From contig NVVG01000079.1 of NCBI GenBank assembly GCA_002402125.1, forward strand, positions 3,969 through 18,086: DNA of 14,118 nt. The letters are read 5' to 3'. This DNA is from Moraxellaceae bacterium. Lineage in GTDB: Bacteria > Pseudomonadota > Gammaproteobacteria > Pseudomonadales > Ketobacteraceae. Under the pieces are notes generated by a model, which had not been told where the DNA came from, did not search any database, and was given only the letters and a program-made list of their open reading frames with translations. Made by a program: the position numbers and the translations under genes. This document shows, piece by piece, positions 1 through 9,343 of the stretch; the first letter of the stretch is position 1, and each line of letters starts with the position of its first letter.

Positions 1-2885
1 TTAACCGAAAACAAATCGTGCAACGCCTGCTGCTGCACAGGGTCATCTTCTATGATCAACAAACGTTTTGCCGATTCTAGGGTCTCCTGTTTTATCTTCT
101 GAAATAGCCCCTCGATACTATTCTTATCTGCTGGTTTATTCAGTAGATCCACAGCCCCCATTGCCAACACACTGGCAGATTCGTCTCTACCGGAAATGAC
201 ATGCACTGGAATCTCTTTTGTCGCATTATTATTTTTCAATATCTCAAGTATTGCTATACCGCCAATACCGGGCAAACCCAAATCCAAAATAATTGAACCT
301 GGCAATTTTTCTTGCAATAAAGCTAACGCTGCCTCGCCATTGCTTTCTATCCATGGATTCAGACCAAATCCCTCGGCAAGTTCCGCCAATATTGTTGCGA
401 AGCTATTGTCATCTTCGATAATTAACACCGCTCGCTCATCTACCTTTGTTGGATTATTGGAAGTAGTAGTTTCTAAATTAGCTTGCAGTTGATTTTCCTG
501 CTGACTATTATCCTGATAGTGATTTACCAGTTGCGATGTTTCGAGCGAAGTGCGACGCTCCACAAAACCACCATTGTCTCTACCAGCAACATTGGAAACC
601 TGATGACTCACCGGTAAAAACAATGCAAATGTCGAACCCTTGCCTTCGCCATCACTATGGACTTTTATCTCACCACCCATGATATGGGATAGTTCTTTTG
701 ATATTGTAAGCCCCAATCCCGTGCCACCATATTCACGGCTGGTGGTACCATCTGCCTGCTGAAATGCCTCAAATATGCTTTTCTGCTTATCCATTGGAAT
801 TCCAATGCCAGTGTCCTTCACCTTAATAACAAAATACTCTCCCTCTAACAGGTTTTTTCTTTCAGGTTTAAAATGTTTATCTTCACGCAGAATGGATATT
901 TCAACACTGCCTCGACTAGTGAATTTGAACGCGTTTGATAAGAAGTTACGCAGAATTTGATTCAACCGATGCCTATCCAAATACAACATGCCAGGAACAT
1001 CACCAATATGTAATTTTAGCTCAATTCCCTTCTTTTCTGCTTCATAGCTGAATTGTTGGTTAATAACTGACATCAACTCATCAGGTGTCACTTCATCAAC
1101 AATAAGTTCAAATTTTCCTTCTTCTACTTTCGATAAATCCAAAATGTCATTTATCAGTGATAGTAAATCTTCACCCGATGAATGGATAACTTGTGCATGT
1201 TCAACTTCTTTTTCTGTCAGTGTCTTCTTATTGTTGTTTATTAATCCCTGTGACAAGATCAAAATGCTATTCAACGGTGTTCGGAGCTCATGTGACATTG
1301 TTGATAGAAATTCCGATTTATACTTACCACTCATCTCCAGCTGATCTGTTTTCTGGATCATGATTTCTTTGGTTTTTTCAAGTGCAACGTTCTTTTTTAG
1401 AATCTCCTGTTTTTGAAAGTCCAGCATCCTTGTCCTTTCTTCTAGCTCTTCATTCATCACCCTAAGCTCTTCTTGCTGAGCTTGCAGGTTTTCTTCGGAG
1501 GAACGTAGCTCTCTTGCCTGACCTTCCAACTCCTCATTAGTCACCCGAAGTTCTTCTTGCTGATTCTCCATTGCCGTCGCTTGTGCCTGCGTCTGGAGTA
1601 ACATTTCGGATAATTTCTCTCTCGATATCGCCGCACTGACTGCTATAGCAACACCTTCACTGCCGCCGGAAATATAAGATTCCATCTCTTCATCGAAGGC
1701 AGAAAAAGTTGCTAATTCTATGACACCCTTTAGTTGATAGTTGTGCACCAGTGGAAAAATAATTAGCCGTCTTGGGTCGGATCGCCCTACTGCTGAAGAA
1801 ATCTTTAGATAGTCCTCAGGTATGTTATCAATATGGACAACTTTCTTATCCAAAGCACATTGTCCTACTAAGGACTCTCCTAACATATAGGTGGTTTTTC
1901 TGTTACTTCTTTCATCAAATGCATAACCGGATACATACTCCAACCGATCGCCGTCAAGACAGAATAACCTTGCCACCAAAACATCAAATTCCTCAGCCAT
2001 ACTGGATAACACTTGTTGCGATAGTTCCTGCAGCGTTAAATCCCCACGCATCGCATCATTGAGGCGAGATAAACGCTGCTGATTATTTGCAGTTAGATCG
2101 ACCATCTGTTTCTGTTCTTTAAGGTGATCACGCATTGTGTACAGCGCTTCCAGCACTCGCTTGGTTTCAGCATCAAATGAGCAATTTATCTCAATATCCA
2201 AATTGCCCTTTTTAATTTCATTGGCGACGGAAACGGCATGATTTAACGCCATCAAAAGCCTAGAGACCAGAAAGAACGCTATGGCTACAACGACCGTTAT
2301 CATAGACGCGCCAACGGCTATTTCACGGTTTACTGCGAGATCACCTTCTTCCTGAATGTGGGTAATTGTGTTGCTAAAGTCTAACCCAATCAGTTCTGTA
2401 TAATTCCTTAGATCATGCTCATAAAAACTACGTTTCTTATTCACCTGCTCAAGCACTTCATATATGACACTATCGTCTAACCTGCCATCAATAAAATCTT
2501 TGGTATATTCATCCACCGCAGTGGCGTAGGTATTAAGGGCCAGCCTTATTTTTTCTAGTCTGGCGTGTGCATCAGGTGCGATCAGCTGTAGTTCCGAGAT
2601 TTTGCTTTTTGCCTCTAGTACTAAATTTCTGCCTTTATTCAACTCACGGTTATCAGCCTCTAAAAAACTATATTCATAGGTTCTTTCTATATCCGCCAGT
2701 GACATTTGTAATTCATAGACGCCTTGTAACAACACGTACTCTGTGCTTTTCAAGCGCGCCAATTGCAAATTCGAATCCATGTTAAAACTGGTATTCATCC
2801 AGGTGAATGCCATAAAAGACACTAGCCCAAAGACTGTTGTCGCTATCGTCTTAAATCTGATGGACATATTCTTTATAGGAATCAT
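1..2885 (-). CDS. Hybrid sensor histidine kinase, downstream paralogue (3' end cut by window edge)
   Basis: Membrane hybrid histidine kinase expected to autophosphorylate and relay phosphate to its own receiver domains; the signal is unknown. The frame stays open from ATG 2885 to the left edge (about 961 codons), so the C-terminus is missing. Visible in order: TM1 (about residues 14-31), periplasmic helical region (about 35-185), TM2 (about 188-208), HAMP, GAF (about 285-425), a heptad-rich signalling helix, HisKA with STMSHELRTP (phosphoacceptor His532), N-box NFLSNAFKF, G-boxes DTGIGIP and GGTGLGL, a Gln/Asn/Thr-rich linker, a complete first receiver (EDD; Asp868 in LDLGLPG; NKPAD lysine) and the first 25 or so residues of a second (IIEDDPVQQQ). 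It is a clear paralogue of the kinase at 3170-6748 and should continue with the rest of receiver 2 and a third receiver. The start could also be ATG 2867; 2885 is preceded by GTGAAG and an in-frame stop lies just upstream. Confidence 0.93.
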   Translation of the reverse strand, partial: MIPIKNMSIRFKTIATTVFGLVSFMAFTWMNTSFNMDSNLQLARLKSTEYVLLQGVYELQMSLADIERTYEYSFLEADNRELNKGRNLVLEAKSKISELQLIAPDAHARLEKIRLALNTYATAVDEYTKDFIDGRLDDSVIYEVLEQVNKKRSFYEHDLRNYTELIGLDFSNTITHIQEEGDLAVNREIAVGASMITVVVAIAFFLVSRLLMALNHAVSVANEIKKGNLDIEINCSFDAETKRVLEALYTMRDHLKEQKQMVDLTANNQQRLSRLNDAMRGDLTLQELSQQVLSSMAEEFDVLVARLFCLDGDRLEYVSGYAFDERSNRKTTYMLGESLVGQCALDKKVVHIDNIPEDYLKISSAVGRSDPRRLIIFPLVHNYQLKGVIELATFSAFDEEMESYISGGSEGVAIAVSAAISREKLSEMLLQTQAQATAMENQQEELRVTNEELEGQARELRSSEENLQAQQEELRVMNEELEERTRMLDFQKQEILKKNVALEKTKEIMIQKTDQLEMSGKYKSEFLSTMSHELRTPLNSILILSQGLINNNKKTLTEKEVEHAQVIHSSGEDLLSLINDILDLSKVEEGKFELIVDEVTPDELMSVINQQFSYEAEKKGIELKLHIGDVPGMLYLDRHRLNQILRNFLSNAFKFTSRGSVEISILREDKHFKPERKNLLEGEYFVIKVKDTGIGIPMDKQKSIFEAFQQADGTTSREYGGTGLGLTISKELSHIMGGEIKVHSDGEGKGSTFALFLPVSHQVSNVAGRDNGGFVERRTSLETSQLVNHYQDNSQQENQLQANLETTTSNNPTKVDERAVLIIEDDNSFATILAELAEGFGLNPWIESNGEAALALLQEKLPGSIILDLGLPGIGGIAILEILKNNNATKEIPVHVISGRDESASVLAMGAVDLLNKPADKNSIEGLFQKIKQETLESAKRLLIIEDDPVQQQALHDLFSV

Positions 2886-3026
2886 ATATCTTCACTGCTT
2901 AACTGATTGAAATTTCTAATGTTTATGGTACTACGCTGAGGGTAGCCGACCTCAATGCAGGTCAACGTTATTGACAAAAACTGAGCGATATTCATCCAGG
3001 CATATAAGACACAGTTACCTCCTCTA

Positions 3027-3054
3027 ATTAAAGCTGATATATTCATTGCTTCAA
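3027..3054 (-). promoter_or_regulatory. Candidate sigma70 promoter of the downstream kinase
   Basis: Reading the minus strand, TTGAAG (3054-3049) and TTTAAT (3032-3027) are separated by 16 bases. The -10 differs from TATAAT at one position and the -35 matches TTGACA at four of six. The same two hexamers occur in the same place upstream of the paralogous kinase, with 15-base spacing, which is the main reason to believe them. A start near 3020 would give a 5' leader of about 135 bases. Confidence 0.4.
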
Positions 3055-3085
3055 GGTATTCGCATAAGCTAAGTGTCCGATGTTA

Positions 3086-3172
3086 TAACCGAAAAGATCA
3101 GAGGCAGATCGCAATCGTGTCGCTATCATGAGGCTATCTTCCGTGATAGTTACTATTTTTGGTAATCGGTTA
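3086..3172. promoter_or_regulatory. Nested inverted repeat upstream of the downstream kinase
   Basis: Outer arms TAACCGA (3086-3092) and TCGGTTA (3166-3172) are perfect complements. Inner arms CTATC (3123-3127) and GATAG (3145-3149) enclose 17 bases. The right outer arm overlaps the stop codon of the upstream kinase. A matching inner repeat, with the TGAGGCTA core and GTGATAGTTA, is at 6980-7006 upstream of the paralogue, at nearly the same distance from the kinase start (about 260 bases). It lies upstream of the candidate -35, so an activator or repressor site is the simplest reading; a structured RNA is the alternative. Confidence 0.45.
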
Positions 3173-6100
3173 CTGTTGTCGCAACCATACTTTCATGGCG
3201 CTTTTCAGTCTGGTTACATCGATGGGTTTGGGGAAATAGTCACTGGCCCCCACCTCGATACAGCGAGACTTATCCTCTTTCATCGCCTTTGCGGTTAATG
3301 CAATAATTGGCAAGTTGGCATATTTGTCTTGGGCACGGATTCGCGTGATAGCTTCGTAGCCATCCATCACTGGCATCATGATGTCCATCAACACCAACTC
3401 TACCGAGCTATCTCTATCCAAAACATCTAACGCCTCTTTGCCATTAGCCGCCGTCGTAATTCTTATACCGAAGTCCTCAAGCGCCGCCGATAATGAATAA
3501 AGGTTTCGCATATCATCATCAACCATTAGAATGTGGCGGTCTTTTAGTGTTTCAGACCCACTATCTTCTTCTCTTTCTTGACGATGGTCGCGCTGATACA
3601 CTTGCTGCGAGTCAACCCAATTTAAAAACAGGGATGTTTCATTGAGCAATCGATCCATTGCATTGCCAGACTTCAAAATGATGCGATCGGCAACTTTCCG
3701 TAACTCAGCTTCCATCTCACGACTGATATCCATCGCCGTGTAAATGATCGCAGGCACATGATGGTTTTTATCCAAGGTGCGCAGTTTTCGCAAAATATCC
3801 AGTCCGGATGAATCTGGCAAACGTAAATCCATCACAATGCAATCGTAATCATTCATCCGCAATAAGCGCTCTGCCTCGGCGCCATTATCAACCACATCAA
3901 AATACACATCGTTAACCGAGAAAAGATCATGTAGTGCCTGCTGTTGCACCGGATCATCTTCGATAATTAGCAACCGTTTTGCAGATTCCAGAGTTTCATC
4001 TTTTATCTTTTTAAATAGACCCTCAATACTATTTTTGTCCGCCGGTTTATTCAGCAAGTCTACCGCCCCCATAGCCAAGACACTGCCCGACTCCGCTTTG
4101 CCAGAAATCACATGCACTGGAATGTCTTTTGCCACCTCGCTATTTTTTAACGTCTCAAGCACGTCTAAACCACCCATGCCCGGCAACCCTAAATCTAGAA
4201 TTATCGCACCGGGTAACTTATCTTCTAGCGAAGTTAACGCATCCTCTCCACTATTCACAACCCAAGGATTCAGACCAAAGCCTTCGGCCAGTTCCGCCAG
4301 TACGCCGGCAAAGCTATTATCATCTTCAATAATTAGCACCGCCCGCTCATCAACCATTGTGGTAGTGGCGGCCGATGAAATAATACCATTGGCCGGCTGG
4401 GTATTTTCTGGCGGAACCTGGCGCTTAACAAGGTCACCACTATCGATAACTGAAATATCGGCCGCTTCATGACGCACCGGTAAGAACAAGACAAATGTTG
4501 AGCCCTTGCCTTCGCCCTCACTGTGAACCTTTATTTCACCCCCCATGATGTGGGATAGCTCTTTGGATATGGTGAGTCCCAATCCGGTACCACCATATTG
4601 ACGACTTGTGGTGCCATCGGCCTGTTGAAATGCCTCAAAGATGCTTTGCTGCTTGTCTAACGGAATGCCAATACCCGTGTCTTTCACTTTGATTACAAAA
4701 TAGTCCTTATCTTGAAGATTTTTTCTATCCGGTTGGAAATCTTCATCGGCCTGTGATATCGATAGTTCAACACTTCCTCGACTGGTAAATTTGAAAGCAT
4801 TTGACAAAAAATTTCTCAAAATCTGATTCAGCCGATGCCGATCAAGGTACAACATACCAGGTACGTCACCGATACGAATATTTAGCTCAATGCCCTTCTT
4901 TTCTGCTTCGAAATTAAATTGCTGTTTAATAGCGGCCATCAACTCACTTGGCACAACCTCATCAATAACAAGTTCAAACTTTCCTTCTTCTACCTTTGAT
5001 AGGTCAAGAATATCATTTATCAATGCTAATAGATCTTCGCCAGATGAGTTGATAATATTTGCGTGTTCTATTATCTTTTCCGCCGATATCTTCTTATTTT
5101 TTTTCATCAACCCTTGCGACAATATTAGGATGCTATTAAGCGGCGTCCTTAATTCATGCGACATGGTTGATAAAAATTCTGACTTGTACTTTCCACTCAT
5201 TTCTAGTTGGTCAGTTTTATGCAGCATCACCTCTTTGGATTTTTCAAGTGCCACATTTTTTTTGAGTATTTCTTTCTTTTGATGGTCCAACATTCGTGTT
5301 CTTTCTTCGAGCTCTTCATTCATAACTCGCAGTTCTTCTTGTTGCGCTTGTAGGCTCTCTTCAGAAGAACGCAGTTCTCGTGTTTGCCCTTCCAATTCTT
5401 CGTTGGTGACTCGCAACTCCTCCTTCTGATTTTCCATCTCCGTCGCTTGCACCAGAGTCTTCTCCAACATGTCCGATAACTTTTCTCGAGACCTAGCCGC
5501 GTTAACCGCAATCGCCACACCTTCACTGCCATCGGTAATATATGACATAATTTCTTGGTTAATCTCTGAAAAAGTCGCTAATTCAATAACACCTTTTAAT
5601 TCATCATTATGCAGTAGAGGGAAAACAATAAGCCGCTTTGAAGCCGCCTTACCCACACTTGAAGAAACGTTCAAATAATCCTCTGGCAAGTTATCAATGG
5701 ATATAATTTTTTTATTGAGCCCACACTGCCCAATCAATGACTCACCCAATAAAAAAGTATCATTTTGGTTGGATTCATCGAATGCATAACCTGATACATA
5801 GTGTAACTTGTCGTCTTCCATGCAAAACAGCCTAGCCACTAACACATCAAACTCAGCCGCCATACTAGACAATACTTGTTGTGACAATTCCTTTACCGTC
5901 AACTCACCACGCATCGCATCGTTGAGGCGGGATAAGCGTAACTGATTGGTAGTAAGCACCGCATCCGAAAGCCGCCTCTCTTTTAAACGATCGCGCATTG
6001 TCACCAAGGCATCCATCAAGCGCCCCGTCTCATCGAAATTTGGGATAGCTATCTTTATATCCAGATTACCTTGTGCCACTTCATCCGCTATCGAGGCGGC

Positions 6101-6748
6101 TTTAATGATGGTATTGAGCGTCCTGATAATGAGGGCGTAAGCCACAACAACGATAATAATTATCAACAGGGAGCCTATCACTACTTCCTCCACTATTGAT
6201 ATATCTCCCGTACGTTGAATAGCCAGGATCGTATCATTGATATCGACAACAACGGCCGCGGTAAAATCTCGCAAACCTTTGTCATAGAGATCTCGCTTTT
6301 TGTTTACCCCTGCTGATATTTCTCCTATGACATTTTCATCTAACCTACCCTCGACAAAATCCTTGCTATATTTCTCCAGAGCATCCGTATAGTTAATAAG
6401 GTTTAGCTTTATTTTTTCCAAACTAGATTGTGCATCGGGGGAGACTAGCTGTAGTTCCGAGAGTTTGCTTTTGGATTCTAAAACAAGATTACGGCCTTTA
6501 TTGAGTGCACTACTATCGGCCGACACTAGACTGGTCTCATAGGTTCGCTCAATATCCACGAGCGACATTTGTAATTCATAGGCACCTTGCAATACCAAAT
6601 ATTCAGTATTTTTTAAACGCCCCAGTTCCTTGTTGGATTCCCAGTTATAGCTATGATTGACCCAGGTAAATACCGCAAAACCCACTACGGCAATAGACGT
6701 AACAAGTGCCGTCAGCATTTTTAGTGATAATTTGTTTTTTGTCTTCAT
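3170..6748 (-). CDS. Hybrid sensor histidine kinase with HAMP, GAF and three receiver domains
   Basis: Inner-membrane hybrid histidine kinase; the output partner is not visible. From ATG 6748 it has 1192 residues: TM1 (about 10-30), periplasmic helical domain (31-185), TM2 (188-209), HAMP (210-262), GAF (285-425), charged signalling helix (430-520) in which the EELRV(T/M)NEELE block repeats after 28 residues, HisKA with phosphoacceptor His531 in SHELRTP, HATPase_c with N-box and G-boxes DTGIGIP and GGTGLGL (633-760), then three receivers. All receivers keep the acidic pair, phosphoacceptor Asp (852, 974, 1122) and conserved Lys (901, 1026, 1174), so all look phosphorylatable. There is no C-terminal Hpt or DNA-binding domain, so output probably passes to a separate Hpt or partner protein. 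The open frame extends to a TTG at 6808, but the paralogue's N-terminus aligns with ATG 6748, which has GGAA upstream; ATG 6763 and 6790 are alternatives. It lies head to tail with its paralogue and divergent from metX. Confidence 0.95.
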   Translation of the reverse strand: MKTKNKLSLKMLTALVTSIAVVGFAVFTWVNHSYNWESNKELGRLKNTEYLVLQGAYELQMSLVDIERTYETSLVSADSSALNKGRNLVLESKSKLSELQLVSPDAQSSLEKIKLNLINYTDALEKYSKDFVEGRLDENVIGEISAGVNKKRDLYDKGLRDFTAAVVVDINDTILAIQRTGDISIVEEVVIGSLLIIIIVVVAYALIIRTLNTIIKAASIADEVAQGNLDIKIAIPNFDETGRLMDALVTMRDRLKERRLSDAVLTTNQLRLSRLNDAMRGELTVKELSQQVLSSMAAEFDVLVARLFCMEDDKLHYVSGYAFDESNQNDTFLLGESLIGQCGLNKKIISIDNLPEDYLNVSSSVGKAASKRLIVFPLLHNDELKGVIELATFSEINQEIMSYITDGSEGVAIAVNAARSREKLSDMLEKTLVQATEMENQKEELRVTNEELEGQTRELRSSEESLQAQQEELRVMNEELEERTRMLDHQKKEILKKNVALEKSKEVMLHKTDQLEMSGKYKSEFLSTMSHELRTPLNSILILSQGLMKKNKKISAEKIIEHANIINSSGEDLLALINDILDLSKVEEGKFELVIDEVVPSELMAAIKQQFNFEAEKKGIELNIRIGDVPGMLYLDRHRLNQILRNFLSNAFKFTSRGSVELSISQADEDFQPDRKNLQDKDYFVIKVKDTGIGIPLDKQQSIFEAFQQADGTTSRQYGGTGLGLTISKELSHIMGGEIKVHSEGEGKGSTFVLFLPVRHEAADISVIDSGDLVKRQVPPENTQPANGIISSAATTTMVDERAVLIIEDDNSFAGVLAELAEGFGLNPWVVNSGEDALTSLEDKLPGAIILDLGLPGMGGLDVLETLKNSEVAKDIPVHVISGKAESGSVLAMGAVDLLNKPADKNSIEGLFKKIKDETLESAKRLLIIEDDPVQQQALHDLFSVNDVYFDVVDNGAEAERLLRMNDYDCIVMDLRLPDSSGLDILRKLRTLDKNHHVPAIIYTAMDISREMEAELRKVADRIILKSGNAMDRLLNETSLFLNWVDSQQVYQRDHRQEREEDSGSETLKDRHILMVDDDMRNLYSLSAALEDFGIRITTAANGKEALDVLDRDSSVELVLMDIMMPVMDGYEAITRIRAQDKYANLPIIALTAKAMKEDKSRCIEVGASDYFPKPIDVTRLKSAMKVWLRQQ

Positions 6749-6894
6749 AGTGTTCCACTGCATTGCCGATACGGACTTCAAATATGCCATAAATAAGCCA
6801 ATAGCCAAGCATTAAAATTATTTACCTATTCAGACCATCCAGTAGAAAATAGGCAACACCAACCTTAGCTCAGAAAGCAGCTTCAATTCTTCCG

Positions 6895-6921
6895 ATTAAA
6901 GCCTAACTATCAATTCTTCAA
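6895..6921 (-). promoter_or_regulatory. Candidate sigma70 promoter of the upstream kinase
   Basis: On the minus strand TTGAAG (6921-6916) and TTTAAT (6900-6895) are 15 bases apart. This is the counterpart of the pair at 3027-3054. The predicted leader to ATG 6748 is about 140 bases and shows little similarity to the leader of the other kinase, whereas this element and the sequence upstream are retained. Confidence 0.4.
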
Positions 6922-6956
6922 GGTAGTCGAAATAGGCTAGGTTTCCAACGTTATTA

Positions 6957-7022
6957 GCGGTAAAATCGCCCTTTCATGACTATCTTGAGGCTAATTGTAG
7001 TGATAGTTAACACTTTTACCGC
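6957..7022. promoter_or_regulatory. Nested inverted repeat between the kinase and metX
   Basis: Outer arms GCGGTAAAA (6957-6965) and TTTTACCGC (7014-7022) are perfect 9-base complements around 48 bases. Inner arms CTATC (6980-6984) and GATAG (7002-7006) enclose 17 bases. The inner element matches 3123-3149. The outer arms differ in sequence from those at 3086-3172, but both sites keep an outer pairing. The right arm ends 15 bases before the metX ATG, so a bound protein could affect both divergent genes. Confidence 0.45.
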
Positions 7023-7037
7023 TGAGACCCTGTTTGA

Positions 7038-8219
7038 ATGCCTAATCTAGACACCAACACAGCACTACCCGCTACACCCCAGGACTCTCCTGGTTCGGTG
7101 GGTATCGTTGTGCCCCAAACTGTGCATTTCGACACCCCACTGCCCCTACTATGCGGTAAAACACTGCCCGAATATGACCTTATTTACGAAACCTATGGCG
7201 AACTAAACCCAAACAAGAGCAATGCTATTTTGGTATGCCATGCCCTAAGCGGCAATCATCATGCCGCAGGCCGCCATGCAGCCGACGATAAACGCGCCGG
7301 CTGGTGGGATGCCTGCATTGGCCCTGGCAAAGTGATTGATACTAATCAGTTTCACATCGTCAGCATCAATAACATCGGTGGTTGCCATGGCAGCACCGGG
7401 CCCAAAAGTAACAATCCCGACACCGGCAAACCCTATGGCCCCGATTTCCCCATTGTCACGGCAAAAGATTGGGTAGAAACGCAAGTTCGCCTTGCAGATG
7501 TACTGGGTATCGATCAATGGGCCGCGGTTATTGGCGGTAGCCTAGGCGGCATGCAGGCATTACAGTGGTCTATCGACCATCCAGAGCGGTTACGTCATGC
7601 CGTGGTCATCGCCGCGGCTCCTGTCTTGTCTGCGCAAAATATTGCATTTAATGAAATAGCCCGCAAAGCGATCTTATCTGATCCCGAATTCCATGGCGGT
7701 CATTATTATGAAAAACAGAGCTTTCCGAAGACTGGGTTGATATTGGCGAGGATGTTAGGCCACATCACCTATCTATCGGATGAGGCCATGCGCGACAAGT
7801 TTGGCCGAGAGCTCAGAGAAGGCAAGCTCAAATTTGACTACAATGTAGAATTCCAGGTAGAAAGCTACCTAAACTACCAAGGAGTCCAATTTTCGGAGAA
7901 CTTCGACGCAAATAGCTACCTGTTAATGACACGAGCACTCGACTATTTCGATCCCGCCGCTGACTACAACAGCGATCTTAGTGCCGCCGTGGCGCGGGCT
8001 CAATGTCGCTTTATGCTGATGTCATTTACCACTGACTGGCGTTTCGCCCCTGCACGCTCACAAGAAATTGTCGATGCACTCATTCAAGCGGGTAAAAATG
8101 TGTCATACGCAGAAATCGATTGTCCCCAGGGACATGATTCATTTCTATTGGATATTCCTCAATATACCGATTTATTCAGGGCCTATATGGATGGCATTGC
8201 TCAGGAGCTATCTCAATGA
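7038..8219 (+). CDS. metX: Homoserine O-succinyltransferase (MetX type)
   Basis: Cytoplasmic alpha/beta-hydrolase-fold acyltransferase that activates the hydroxyl of L-homoserine, the first committed step of methionine synthesis. At 393 residues it has the usual length. The nucleophile elbow GGSLGGMQ gives Ser168; Asp333 (TTDWRF) and His366 (PQGHDSF) complete the triad; Arg238 in LARM is the expected substrate-binding arginine. MetX enzymes are often labelled acetyltransferases. The TTDWRF context, with Arg two residues after the catalytic Asp, matches what I recall of the pseudomonad succinyl-CoA-using MetXS group, so succinyl transfer is favoured, as inference. GGCHGSTGP replaces the more usual GGCNGSSGP. 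No good Shine-Dalgarno precedes ATG 7038, but the N-terminal length agrees with Pseudomonas MetX. The TGA stop overlaps the metW start. Confidence 0.95.
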   Translation: MPNLDTNTALPATPQDSPGSVGIVVPQTVHFDTPLPLLCGKTLPEYDLIYETYGELNPNKSNAILVCHALSGNHHAAGRHAADDKRAGWWDACIGPGKVIDTNQFHIVSINNIGGCHGSTGPKSNNPDTGKPYGPDFPIVTAKDWVETQVRLADVLGIDQWAAVIGGSLGGMQALQWSIDHPERLRHAVVIAAAPVLSAQNIAFNEIARKAILSDPEFHGGHYYEKQSFPKTGLILARMLGHITYLSDEAMRDKFGRELREGKLKFDYNVEFQVESYLNYQGVQFSENFDANSYLLMTRALDYFDPAADYNSDLSAAVARAQCRFMLMSFTTDWRFAPARSQEIVDALIQAGKNVSYAEIDCPQGHDSFLLDIPQYTDLFRAYMDGIAQELSQ

Positions 8220-8818
8220 CCTTGCGTAACGACTTCACCACCATTGAAAGTTGGATCAAACCACAATCACGAGTATTAGACCTTGGTTGTGGTGACGGCA
8301 CGCTATTGGCCCAGTTAAAGCAGAGCCTCGATGTTCATGGTTACGGGTTAGAAATCAACCCAACACAGATGGTGGAATGCATCAAAAAGGGGGTTAATGT
8401 CATCGGGCAAAATATGGACGAAAACCTCGCCAACTTTAAAACCGATAGTTTCGACATGGTCGTGATGACCCAAGCCCTACAGGCCGTGCATTATCCCGAC
8501 CAAATCATCGATGAGATGTTACGTATCGGTAAAGAATGCATCATTACCTTCCCCAATTTTGCCCATTGGCGATGTCGGTTTTACCTGCTAACCAAAGGCC
8601 GTATGCCGGTATCAAAAAACCTGCCATACACCTGGTACAATACACCGAACATTCATCTATGCACCTTTAAAGACTTTGAGGCGTTATGCCATAGAAAGTC
8701 ACTCACCATTTTGCATCGTACCGTGGTGGATTCCCATGAAAACGATAGTATTGGCGCCAAACTAATGCCAAACCTATTTGGTGAAACGGCGATTTATCAT
8801 ATTACTCGACATCATTAA
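8216..8818 (+). CDS. metW: MetW, methyltransferase-fold partner of MetX
   Basis: 200-residue class I SAM-methyltransferase-fold protein of the MetW family, which is almost always encoded next to metX and is needed with it for homoserine acylation in the pseudomonad-type methionine pathway. The SAM-binding motif I is VLDLGCGDG (residues 20-28), followed by the acidic strand end GYGLEI (42-47). MDMVVMTQ-like segment [11 protein letters not shown] and [10 protein letters not shown] are characteristic of the family. The start ATG lies inside the metX stop (ATGA, 4-base overlap), which implies translational coupling and joint action with MetX. Whether it has catalytic activity is not shown by the sequence. 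Confidence 0.94.
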   Translation: MTLRNDFTTIESWIKPQSRVLDLGCGDGTLLAQLKQSLDVHGYGLEINPTQMVECIKKGVNVIGQNMDENLANFKTDSFDMVVMTQALQAVHYPDQIIDEMLRIGKECIITFPNFAHWRCRFYLLTKGRMPVSKNLPYTWYNTPNIHLCTFKDFEALCHRKSLTILHRTVVDSHENDSIGAKLMPNLFGETAIYHITRHH

Positions 8819-8861
8819 CAAAGTGGAGACGGCTATATACACGCGCTCCGAGGAAAAGACC

Positions 8862-9317
8862 ATGAAACACCACTCTTCTTTATATCTGATATGTATTCTT
8901 ATCACTGGATTCTTCAGCAATCTGGCTAACGCCGAACAAAAAATTGAAGACGATAATTATATTGTGCATTACAGCGCCGTTAATACCACCATGCTAACGC
9001 CACAAGTTGCCAAAGCATCGGGCATCACGCGCAGCAGAAAACGTGGCATGATTAATATTGCCGTGCAGAAAAAACAGTCCAGCGGGAAAATTGAAGGTGT
9101 AATGGCGCAATTGGCCGGTAAGGTGAGTAATCTCATTGGCCAACAACGCACCTTGGAATTTAATATTATTACCGAAGGTTCCGCTATCTACTATTTGGCA
9201 GAGTTTTTTATCGATAACGGTGAAAGATTATCGTTTGACATTAACGTACAACCCACACCGCAATATCGCGGTCTCAAGGTTTCTTTTGATCAAACCTTTT
9301 ATATCGATAACAAATAG
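8862..9317 (+). CDS. Exported DUF4426 family protein
   Basis: 151-residue protein of unknown function, recognised as DUF4426 mainly from its position between metW and rdgB, as in Pseudomonas, and its general sequence character. It begins with a clear Sec signal peptide (MKHH, hydrophobic core to about residue 20, probable cleavage after LANA at 24), so the mature protein of about 127 residues should be periplasmic. There are no cysteines in the mature part and no catalytic motif I can name; it looks beta-rich. The frame is open upstream to 8778, but ATG 8862 is chosen because it gives the signal peptide and has GAGG (8850-8853) at good spacing. It sits 43 bases after metW and 26 before rdgB, so is probably cotranscribed; a link to methionine metabolism is context only. 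Confidence 0.85.
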   Translation: MKHHSSLYLICILITGFFSNLANAEQKIEDDNYIVHYSAVNTTMLTPQVAKASGITRSRKRGMINIAVQKKQSSGKIEGVMAQLAGKVSNLIGQQRTLEFNIITEGSAIYYLAEFFIDNGERLSFDINVQPTPQYRGLKVSFDQTFYIDNK

Positions 9318-9343
9318 ATAGCAACAGGAATAACGAGCTGAAT

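Noticed and set aside
6749..6808. Twenty extra N-terminal residues of the upstream kinase from TTG 6808
   Set aside because: The paralogue's N-terminus aligns to ATG 6748, and the extension is neither conserved nor preceded by a ribosome site.
6809..7037. SAM-responsive riboswitch upstream of metX
   Set aside because: I could not recognise any SAM riboswitch core. The visible structure is shared with the other kinase promoter, which has no metX, so it belongs to the kinase side.
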